Assembly: GCA_003243255.1 (NCBI GenBank)
Contig: QFQM01000262.1
Coordinates: forward strand, 1-5,880
Origin: Flavobacterium psychrophilum
GTDB taxonomy: Bacteria; Bacteroidota; Bacteroidia; Flavobacteriales; Flavobacteriaceae
Length of the DNA stretch: 5,880 nucleotides
Direction of reading: 5' to 3'
Shown: in pieces, positions 1 through 5,880 of the stretch
Layout: each line of letters begins with the position of its first letter
Position numbering within the stretch: the first letter of the stretch is position 1
Program-made: the position numbers and the translations under genes
The notes under the pieces: generated by a model
Told to the model about the DNA's origin: nothing
The model's input: only the letters and a program-made list of their open reading frames with translations
The model's database searches: none

Positions 1-1423
1 TACGCATAACCATACGTCCGTCAGCATCCTCAGCCTCATCATTATATTGTGGAAGCACTTCTTTTACATTAAGTGCATTCTTTTCTGACTGAGAGAAAAG
101 GTGAGAGCTGTATCTCGGTTGTGTCTTGTCTGTATAATCAGTAATCCACTGTGCAAGAGTAGCTTTTCCTCCTTCTTTTACGATAAGGCGAAGGATCTTT
201 CTTGCAATAACCAACAGGTCTTTTCTTATTGGTTCTTTGATTGCTGATAACTCAGTCACATATTTATCAATAAAAACTTTATTTGGACTTTGAGCAGCGA
301 TACTGTTAAGTAAAGCTACAAGTTCTTTTTGTTCTTCTTTTATTGGGTTCACGTATGCTGACCATGCTGCTTTTTTACCTTCAAGAACTTCTTTTTTGAT
401 CTGTTCCTCAAGACCATCAAGTTCTTCAGCTGTAGCCATGCTGTTTTCAAGCATCCATTTTTTCATTTGTGCCACACAGTCATATTCCGCTTCCCATGCA
501 AGACGGTCAGCATTTTTATAACGCTCGTGAGAACCTGAAGTAGAGTGACCCTGAGGTTGTGTCAGTTGGTATACGTGAATAAGTACCGGTACATGTTCTG
601 TACGTGCTATTTCAGCAGCTTTTTCATAAGCAGCAATCAGTTCAGGATAATCCCAGCCTTTTACCTTTATGATCTCGTAACCTTTACCATTCTCATCCCT
701 CTGAAAACCTTTCAGGATTTCTGAGATGTTTTCTTTGGTAGTCTGGTAGCGTGCGTGAACAGAAATTCCGTATTCATCATCCCATACGCTCATTACCATC
801 GGTACCTGTAATACACCGGCAGCATTTATAGTTTCGAAAAACAAACCTTCAGAAGTACTGGCATTACCTATAGTACCCCATGCGATCTCATTTCCGTTGA
901 TTGAGAAATTGGTTTTGTTTTCAATACCAGTAACGTTTCGGTATATTTTAGATGCCTGTGCCAGACCAAGAAGTCTTGGCATTTGTCCGGCAGTAGGAGA
1001 GATGTCAGAACTTGAATTCTTCTGTAACGTAAGGTTTTTCCAGTTACCATTCTCGTCAAGACTGTGGGTTGCAAAGTGCCCGCCCATCTGTCTTCCTGCA
1101 GACATAGGGTCGTGATTCAGGTCGCTATGACCGTATAATCCGGCAAAGAATTGTTGTATGTTCAGTTGGCCAATAGCCATCATGAAAGTCTGATCCCTAT
1201 AATAGCCTGAACGGAAGTCTCCGTTCTTAAAGGCTTTAGCCATAGCAAGCTGTGGTACTTCTTTTCCATCACCAAATATTCCAAATTTGGCTTTTCCGGT
1301 AAGTACTTCACGGCGTCCCAAAAGGCTACACTCTCTGCTGGTTACAGCAATTCTATAGTCGTTCAGTACTTCAGTTTTGAAGTCTTCAAATGAAATCGAT
1401 TTTTTTGTTTCTGTATCTGTCAT
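1..1423 (-). CDS. Fused 2-oxoacid dehydrogenase E1 (alpha/beta), thiamine-diphosphate dependent; N-terminal 474 residues, 3' end outside window
   Basis: E1 decarboxylates a 2-oxo acid on thiamine diphosphate and passes the acyl group to the lipoyl E2 of a cytoplasmic dehydrogenase complex. Reading back from ATG 1421-1423 the frame is open to base 1. An in-frame TAA at 1433-1435 makes this the earliest possible start. Seen: YYRDQT (residues 74-79), AGRQMGGHF (109-117), a cofactor loop from G186 (GNASTSEG) to WDDEYGISV (214-222), and a phosphorylation-loop-like QGHSTSGSHERY (291-302) with the conserved His293. A helical linker (about 350-460) leads to the DGRMVMR segment at the edge. In Bacteroidota homologues I know, the pyrimidine-binding beta half follows, giving roughly 650-800 residues in all. 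The cofactor loop departs from GDG...NN (see findings). Family assignment is firm. Branched-chain oxo acids are the likely substrate by family, but specificity cannot be read here. A promoter lies just upstream. Confidence 0.93.
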   Translation of the reverse strand, partial: MTDTETKKSISFEDFKTEVLNDYRIAVTSRECSLLGRREVLTGKAKFGIFGDGKEVPQLAMAKAFKNGDFRSGYYRDQTFMMAIGQLNIQQFFAGLYGHSDLNHDPMSAGRQMGGHFATHSLDENGNWKNLTLQKNSSSDISPTAGQMPRLLGLAQASKIYRNVTGIENKTNFSINGNEIAWGTIGNASTSEGLFFETINAAGVLQVPMVMSVWDDEYGISVHARYQTTKENISEILKGFQRDENGKGYEIIKVKGWDYPELIAAYEKAAEIARTEHVPVLIHVYQLTQPQGHSTSGSHERYKNADRLAWEAEYDCVAQMKKWMLENSMATAEELDGLEEQIKKEVLEGKKAAWSAYVNPIKEEQKELVALLNSIAAQSPNKVFIDKYVTELSAIKEPIRKDLLVIARKILRLIVKEGGKATLAQWITDYTDKTQPRYSSHLFSQSEKNALNVKEVLPQYNDEAEDADGRMVMR

Positions 1424-1444
1424 AAAACCGGTTTAGTAGGAGTA

Positions 1445-1473
1445 CAAATTTAATTAAAAGAATGACATAGCAA
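1445..1473 (-). promoter_or_regulatory. Bacteroidota-type promoter of the E1 gene
   Basis: On the minus strand TTG (1473-1471) is followed after 18 bases by TAAATTTG (1452-1445). This fits the known Flavobacterium/Bacteroides consensus of a -33 TTG and a -7 TAnnTTTG at the usual spacing. The -7 box ends 21 bases before the ATG, so the leader would be only about 15 bases long. That leader is not purine-rich and shows no Shine-Dalgarno site, which is common in this phylum. The transcription start is inferred. Confidence 0.7.
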
Positions 1474-1552
1474 TATAACATCAGGAAAAAATGATTTCAG
1501 TTTTGATAATAAAACTTTAACTCTTTGATGTTTCAATGTTTTTATCTTAACG

Positions 1553-1579
1553 AAAACACATAAAAAATGTTTTTTGTGT
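1553..1579 (-). terminator. Weak AT-rich stem-loop, probable terminator of the M1-like gene
   Basis: Read on the minus strand, 24 bases after the stop codon at 1603-1605, ACACA plus an A run (1579-1570) can pair with a T run plus TGTGT (1567-1556). The stem has one bulged base and a very small loop, and TTT (1555-1553) follows. The position is right for termination, but the stem is almost all A-T, so its strength is doubtful. Confidence 0.45.
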
Positions 1580-1602
1580 AATTTTTTCCTGTAAAATATA
1601 GA

Positions 1603-4437
1603 TTACAGCCATTTTCGTGTGAACAAGCCCACAAGGGTACTTGGGCTTATGGTTACCACAAAACGTATTCTTTGGTCATAATTTCCTAATCCGGGTTCGA
1701 AACCGTTGCTTGAATATACCGGGAAATACAGTTCAAAGTAATCAGGGAGTATATTAAGGCGTAAACCGCTGTCGTATACAAATTCAGCATTGCTGTAATG
1801 ATTTTTTATAAATCCTGCATCACCATATACTTCGATCCAGTTCCATATATTAAAACTGGCGTTGGCTGTGGTCATCCATTGATTTGCATACCTGGTATCG
1901 AGTTTTGATTTGAATCCTCCTTCTGCCATTACATATTGCTGACTGAACAGTCCGGTAGTTTCCGAGCGCCCATACAAACTGTAATCAAACATATAATCGG
2001 TTGGTCTGTCAAGCCCGAAACTAAAGAATTCCGAATCCGTACTGCGGTATATGAACGCACCTGCATACAGCCTTAAGTTAATGCGTCTGTTGTCATTAAA
2101 TAATCTTCTGTATTGTATTTCTCCTGAAACCTTTCCGAAAGATCCGGACAACTGAAGATCCGTAAAGAAATTATAATGGCGTATTATCTCCGATTCAAAA
2201 CGGCTGTAGCGAAGGTTAAAAACTGAATAATTCTCGTTTTGCTCGTCTGTGGCTACATAGGCTGATTTTTCTCTGTTTACCAATACCTGACGTACTAAGA
2301 TGCTTTGTTTTTTATTTTCACGGTAATCTTTCTCGCGTAAACGGAAAAGTACTGACGGATTGAACTTCAGATAGCTGGCATCAGGGGCATAATGATAGGT
2401 TGAACCTCCTACTGCATAGCGAATGCTATATAGTGATCCTTTACGGACATACTGATTGAATAATAATGAAGCAGAACCTATAAGTTCGTTGGTCTTGATA
2501 GAGTAGGTTGGTTCAATATCAAAGACAAAAGGTTTATCAAGTAATGATTTGTTATGAAAGCGCAAGCCAGGAGAAAAGCCATCATAAATATTGAATACAA
2601 AACTCGGTACGTAAAAAATCTGATTATAGTTAGGATCTTCAATATCCTGAAAGAATGTGAATTTTATTGGCTTGTTGTTTGGAAAGAATCTATCAAGTCT
2701 CTTCCAGTTGTTACGTCGGTTAAATTCCGGTATTTCATTATTGAAGTTAAGGGCAATCTTGTCTGCATCCTGTCGCGGAATAGTCAACGTTGTATCAGTT
2801 TTAATACCCTCAAGCCATTGTTTGAAAACTACCTTACCATTCTTTAACCCATAAAGAGATACCGGGACGTCTGTCTTTGTCCTGTTTTTAATGGTTATCT
2901 TCAGAGAGTCTTTCTCTTCTTTAACGTTTTTGAACTTAAAGTCTATGAGGTCTCTTGTACCGACAACGGTATTAAAAAACCAATCGGTATTTTTTGTGGT
3001 TTTAGTATTGAGTATATTTTTGAAGTCATCCCTGTTGGCGATCCTGTTAGTGATATTGTAACTGTAAAAATCAGTAATAGCATTTGGAACAATGTTTTCT
3101 CCGAGGTAATCATCAAGATAGTATACACTTAATCCGGCTCTGTATTTTCCGGATATTTGTTCATTGAATTTAATGAAAGTATTTTTAGGGTCACCTATAG
3201 GCTGATCAAGGTTTTTTCGTGCTGTCAGTAAGTAAACATAGCTATACTGATCATTAAAACTCATTTTGAATATCTTATGCCCCCTTAATATTCCCCAGGT
3301 TGAAAGTTTCCCCATCATCTTCCTGTCAGAATGGTATTGCTCAATGTACTTCATCATAAGGTCAATCTGGATACCATCATATATCCAGTTATCCTTACGG
3401 GGATCAAGTTTTAAAGTGTTCTTTAGATAGTTATTGAGATATGTTTTAAGGAATTTGATCTCAAAAATAAAAGAATCGGGATAAGGACTGATGAATGCCG
3501 GCAGCTGATTAATACCATACATCGGGTTACGGTCATAATCAGTTTGGGTTACCATTATGTTTTCAAAAGGATAGGCTCCAAGATTATCTTTAGCAAACAT
3601 TGCTATCTGGTTGATAAGCGTATTCTTTTGAACTTCTGTAACACGTCCGTCCCAAAAATTGCATATTACGGAAGCATTTTCTGTCTTAAAATTTTCAAAC
3701 CTGTCATTCTGATCCAGAATAAGATTAAATCCTACACGATTATTACCTTCCAGTTCATATACCCATTTTCCTTTACTGTCATACTTATCATGTTCATTCA
3801 GGTCAGTGGTTACATAATAATTTTTAGGAGTAGAAAAATTTATGTAGTAATCGGCTACTGCATTAGCGATGTCGTCAAGGTTCTCATTACTGTACTGTAC
3901 AAATTTCCCGTTTTCAAAACGGGCTGGAGTAAGAAACCAGTCTTTTAGATTGAATGTTCCGGTTTTATCATTATAACCATAGTGTGTAAAACGGTCAGCA
4001 GGGATCTTTACGTGATAGCTAAGCGTAATCTTAAATTGTCTTCCCGGAAGTATAGGCGAGTTTAATCGAAGTTCAACCAAGTCGGGATGTCCTTCAGGTC
4101 TTTGCCACGGTATCTGGATGCTATACTGATCGCTTACAGAATGTATAGTTGTATTGCCTCGCTCATTATCTCCTGCAAGGTGAAATGCTCTGACAAATTC
4201 ATCTGAAAAACGCTTTGCCAAAGGCGTATCCTTAGCTGAATAGGCATTATTCCAGTCATTAAGAATGATAGTGTAGAGGGTGTCACCCGTTTGGTTGTTA
4301 TAGGTTATTTCCTGTTTTACTGTCAATACCTGTTTGTCGGTGTCAGCTTCCACAAACATCCTGTTCAGGTGCTGTGCATTAAGCTGTACCGATACTATCA
4401 GTAGAAATAAGAAAAGTAACCGTGCTTTTATGTTCAA
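1603..4437 (-). CDS. Exported M1-peptidase-like protein without HExxH, with C-terminal outer-membrane beta-barrel-like domain
   Basis: The 944-residue protein begins with a signal peptide (residues 1-21, cleavage likely after LNA before Gln22), so it is exported. Residues about 22-240 look like the beta-sandwich N domain of M1 aminopeptidases (FNLKDWFLTPARF, 162-174). About 255-490 resemble the catalytic domain, and 495-570 form a beta-rich Ig-like part. About 590-944 are alternating aromatic/polar strands ending in IRFVVTISPSTL, as in an outer-membrane barrel. No HExxH occurs anywhere. By position, K331-TYL-N335 replaces it, WIYDGIQ (351-357) replaces the usual WLNEGFA, and MYGINQLP (306-313) sits where GxMEN is expected. 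A pseudo-peptidase is therefore inferred; role and ligand are unknown. The first codon is TTG (4435-4437). An in-frame TAA at 4444-4446 leaves no ATG before Met27, which would lose the signal peptide. AAGG lies four bases upstream of the TTG. It appears to be a single-gene unit between two terminators. Confidence 0.85.
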   Translation of the reverse strand: MNIKARLLFLFLLIVSVQLNAQHLNRMFVEADTDKQVLTVKQEITYNNQTGDTLYTIILNDWNNAYSAKDTPLAKRFSDEFVRAFHLAGDNERGNTTIHSVSDQYSIQIPWQRPEGHPDLVELRLNSPILPGRQFKITLSYHVKIPADRFTHYGYNDKTGTFNLKDWFLTPARFENGKFVQYSNENLDDIANAVADYYINFSTPKNYYVTTDLNEHDKYDSKGKWVYELEGNNRVGFNLILDQNDRFENFKTENASVICNFWDGRVTEVQKNTLINQIAMFAKDNLGAYPFENIMVTQTDYDRNPMYGINQLPAFISPYPDSFIFEIKFLKTYLNNYLKNTLKLDPRKDNWIYDGIQIDLMMKYIEQYHSDRKMMGKLSTWGILRGHKIFKMSFNDQYSYVYLLTARKNLDQPIGDPKNTFIKFNEQISGKYRAGLSVYYLDDYLGENIVPNAITDFYSYNITNRIANRDDFKNILNTKTTKNTDWFFNTVVGTRDLIDFKFKNVKEEKDSLKITIKNRTKTDVPVSLYGLKNGKVVFKQWLEGIKTDTTLTIPRQDADKIALNFNNEIPEFNRRNNWKRLDRFFPNNKPIKFTFFQDIEDPNYNQIFYVPSFVFNIYDGFSPGLRFHNKSLLDKPFVFDIEPTYSIKTNELIGSASLLFNQYVRKGSLYSIRYAVGGSTYHYAPDASYLKFNPSVLFRLREKDYRENKKQSILVRQVLVNREKSAYVATDEQNENYSVFNLRYSRFESEIIRHYNFFTDLQLSGSFGKVSGEIQYRRLFNDNRRINLRLYAGAFIYRSTDSEFFSFGLDRPTDYMFDYSLYGRSETTGLFSQQYVMAEGGFKSKLDTRYANQWMTTANASFNIWNWIEVYGDAGFIKNHYSNAEFVYDSGLRLNILPDYFELYFPVYSSNGFEPGLGNYDQRIRFVVTISPSTLVGLFTRKWL

Positions 4438-4459
4438 GTGACCTTATCGTTTTACCCGT

Positions 4460-4467
4460 TAAACTTA
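4460..4467 (-). promoter_or_regulatory. Candidate -7 element for the M1-like gene
   Basis: TAAGTTTA on the minus strand matches seven of eight positions of TAnnTTTG and lies 22 bases before the TTG start. No TTG is found at the expected -33 distance, where the arm of the upstream terminator lies instead. A promoter is expected here because a terminator precedes the gene, but the element itself is weak. Confidence 0.3.
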
Positions 4468-4477
4468 TATACTAGGT

Positions 4478-4509
4478 GTAAAATCAGGCGAATGGTTGCT
4501 TCGCCTGAT
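4478..4509 (-). terminator. Rho-independent terminator after the LOG-family gene
   Basis: A perfect 10-bp inverted repeat, ATCAGGCGAA at 4483-4492 and TTCGCCTGAT at 4500-4509, encloses a 7-base loop. On the minus strand it begins 21 bases after the LOG stop codon and is followed by TTT then AC (4482-4478). The stem has a GC-rich core, but the T run is short. It separates the uvrA/LOG unit from the M1-like gene. On the plus strand no T run follows, so it should work in one direction. Confidence 0.75.
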
Positions 4510-4530
4510 GTTAAATTGTGCCGCAATATA

Positions 4531-5253
4531 TTAAAAGTTCGGGCTAAGGCTGTATTTCTTGTAAAAGTTATCAAGTATTTCTACAACTTCATCAGCTGTA
4601 TCTACCAATTTTATCAGGTTAAGGTCTTCAGGATTAGCGTTGTGGTGCTTTTCAATAAGCACATTCTTAATCCAGTCCAACAGGCCGCCCCAAAATTGCG
4701 TACCCACAAGTATAATAGGGAATTTGGCAATCTTTTTGGTCTGGATAAGCGTTAAAGCTTCAAACATTTCATCCAGCGTACCAAAACCACCGGGCATTAC
4801 TACAAATGCCTGTGAATATTTTACGAACATTACTTTCCTTACAAAGAAATAGTCGAAGTTGATGTTCTTATCGTTATCGATATAGGGGTTAAAATGCTGC
4901 TCAAAAGGCAGTTCAATATTAAGTCCCACCGACGGGCTGCTGCCCTGGCTGGCACCTTTGTTACCTGCTTCCATAATACCGGGGCCACCACCGGTAATAA
5001 CACCGTAACCTGCATTAGATATTTTGCAGGCTATTTTTTCTGCTAATATATAATATGGGTCTTCCGGTTTAGTTCTTGCTGAACCGAATATCGAAACGCA
5101 AGGGCCTATCCTTGCCATGGTTTCGTAACCATTTACAAACTCCGCCATTATCTTAAAGATAACCCAGGAGTCATTACTTCTTATCTCGTGCCAGGATTTT
5201 TGCTTAAGGCTGTCATTAATCCATTCGTCGTCGTTTTCAAACTTTTCTTTCAT
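4531..5253 (-). CDS. LOG-family (TIGR00730-type) Rossmann-fold protein, probable nucleoside-monophosphate phosphoribohydrolase
   Basis: LOG-family enzymes cut the N-glycosidic bond of nucleoside 5'-monophosphates, releasing the base and ribose 5-phosphate. Plant LOG proteins activate cytokinins this way; in most bacteria the natural substrate is not known. The 240-residue protein has the two hallmarks: GGGPGIMEAGNKGA (residues 88-101) and PGGFGTLDE (154-162, with the family Glu162). Between them is FVRKVMFVK (137-145), with Arg139 in the position expected of the conserved Arg. SIFGSAR (54-60) is the first Rossmann strand. There is no signal peptide, so it is cytoplasmic. About 45 extra N-terminal residues precede the fold. 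The ATG at 5251-5253 is the earliest possible start (in-frame TAA at 5260-5262), with an A-rich leader. It follows uvrA by 35 bases with no visible promoter, so it probably shares the uvrA transcript. The old label 'lysine decarboxylase' for this family is misleading. Confidence 0.9.
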   Translation of the reverse strand: MKEKFENDDEWINDSLKQKSWHEIRSNDSWVIFKIMAEFVNGYETMARIGPCVSIFGSARTKPEDPYYILAEKIACKISNAGYGVITGGGPGIMEAGNKGASQGSSPSVGLNIELPFEQHFNPYIDNDKNINFDYFFVRKVMFVKYSQAFVVMPGGFGTLDEMFEALTLIQTKKIAKFPIILVGTQFWGGLLDWIKNVLIEKHHNANPEDLNLIKLVDTADEVVEILDNFYKKYSLSPNF

Positions 5254-5288
5254 GGCTTTTTAAACTAAAAATTGAGTAAAACAGGTTT

Positions 5289-5880
5289 CTAAGATAGTTC
5301 TTTTTTCAGGAAATGCGCGGTGTAGCTCTTTTTGTTTTTAGCTACCTCCTCTGGTGTTCCTTTGGCAATAAGCTGTCCTCCGCCTTTACCACCCTCATAA
5401 CCAATATCTATGATATAGTCGGCTAGTTTAATAACGTCAAGGTTGTGCTCAATAATTAATACCGTATTTCCTTTGTCAACCAATTTATTTATGACTTCCA
5501 TCAATACGCGGATGTCTTCAAAATGAAGTCCCGTTGTAGGCTCGTCAAGGATATAAAAGGTATTTCCTGTATCTTTTTTAGAAAGTTCCGATGCCAATTT
5601 AATACGCTGTGCCTCACCACCCGAAAGTGTAGTACTCTGCTGCCCAAGCGTAATATAGCCAAGCCCCACATCCTGTATGGTTTTTATCTTCCTGTATATC
5701 TTAGGGATATTTTCAAAGAATGGAACGGCTTCGTCAACCGTCATATCCAGTACGTCTGATATAGATTTTCCTTTGTAACGTATTTCAAGCGTTTCACGGT
5801 TAAAACGCTTACCCTGACAGGTTTCGCACTCTACATATACATCTGGCAGGAAGCTCATCTCAATAACACGCAATCCTGAT
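5289..5880 (-). CDS. uvrA: UvrA, excinuclease ABC subunit A; C-terminal 196 residues, 5' end outside window
   Basis: UvrA is the ATP-binding damage sensor of nucleotide excision repair; it loads UvrB onto lesions. The frame enters from the right edge and ends at TAG 5289-5291. Its N-terminal ATPase half and most of the second half lie outside the window. Seen in order: [23 protein letters not shown], whose Cys codons at 5826-5828 and 5817-5819 are the second CxxC pair of the C-terminal zinc module (the first pair lies outside); the ABC signature LSGGEAQR (5604-5627); Walker B YILDEP (5538-5555) followed by TTGLH; and the switch-loop His of IEHN (5445-5447). Near-identity to these segments of E. 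coli UvrA, recalled from memory, makes the call secure. The TTG codon at 5871-5873 is an internal Leu and not a start, since the reading frame continues to its right. It is probably the first gene of a unit with the LOG-family gene. Confidence 0.97.
   Translation of the reverse strand, partial: SGLRVIEMSFLPDVYVECETCQGKRFNRETLEIRYKGKSISDVLDMTVDEAVPFFENIPKIYRKIKTIQDVGLGYITLGQQSTTLSGGEAQRIKLASELSKKDTGNTFYILDEPTTGLHFEDIRVLMEVINKLVDKGNTVLIIEHNLDVIKLADYIIDIGYEGGKGGGQLIAKGTPEEVAKNKKSYTAHFLKKELS

Noticed and set aside
868..1115. Short open frames of about 70 codons on both strands inside the E1 gene
   Set aside because: The E1 frame is continuous through here and carries family motifs, so these are chance frames.
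3544..3948. A plus-strand open frame of about 134 codons with hydrophobic stretches
   Set aside because: It lies wholly antisense to the M1-like gene. The hydrophobic residues are what antisense reading of polar minus-strand codons gives, and no promoter or start signal supports it.
4450..4483. Six-base inverted repeat TTTTAC/GTAAAA before the M1-like gene
   Set aside because: The arms are short and AT-rich with a 22-base loop, and one arm overlaps the terminator T run. It is not distinguishable from chance.
4438..4755. A plus-strand open frame of about 105 codons spanning the gap and the 3' end of the LOG-family gene
   Set aside because: It overlaps a well-supported minus-strand gene and the terminator stem-loop, has no leader or recognisable domain, and reads as an antisense shadow.
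5871..5873. TTG as a possible start for a short UvrA-like protein
   Set aside because: The frame stays open to the window edge, and the text matches the middle of the UvrA zinc module, so this is an internal Leu of a full-length gene.
1..5880. Search by eye for CRISPR arrays, tRNA or rRNA genes, insertion-sequence ends, long direct repeats and riboswitches
   Set aside because: Nothing convincing was seen. Genes fill almost all of the window and the three gaps are 179, 93 and 35 bases.

Overview
The window is about 5.9 kb of ordinary-looking chromosome, probably from a member of the Flavobacteriaceae (Bacteroidota). Four lines of evidence point there: moderate-to-low GC with AT-rich gene gaps; a near-perfect Bacteroidota-type promoter (TTG, 18 bases, TAAATTTG) instead of a -35/-10 pair; A-rich leaders without strong Shine-Dalgarno sites; and proteins typical of the group, namely a 2-oxoacid dehydrogenase E1 with fused alpha and beta parts and a large M1-peptidase-like outer-membrane protein. 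The genus is inferred, not proven.

All four genes are on the minus strand, so transcription runs from right to left. At the right edge is the 3' end of uvrA (5289-5880), the damage-recognition ATPase of nucleotide excision repair. A 35-base gap separates it from a 240-residue LOG-family (TIGR00730-type) Rossmann-fold protein (4531-5253), and the two are probably co-transcribed. A perfect 10-bp stem-loop followed by a short T run (4478-4509) closes that unit. Next comes a 944-residue exported protein (1603-4437) that appears to start at TTG. It has the layout of an M1 (gluzincin) aminopeptidase joined to a C-terminal beta-barrel, but no zinc-binding HExxH. A 179-base gap (1424-1602) then holds a weak AT-rich terminator and the promoter of the last gene. 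That gene is a fused E1 alpha/beta 2-oxoacid dehydrogenase, of which 474 residues (the alpha half and linker) lie in the window before it runs off the left edge at base 1.

The genes do not form one pathway: they cover DNA repair, a nucleotide-related hydrolase, an envelope protein and oxo-acid catabolism. I found no mobile element, CRISPR array, tRNA or rRNA, long repeat or phage signal. The two observations most worth a second look are the apparent loss of all zinc ligands in the barrel-fused M1-like protein, and a reciprocal Asp/Asn exchange at the predicted magnesium/thiamine-diphosphate site of the E1 enzyme. I do not see a convincing undescribed multi-gene system.
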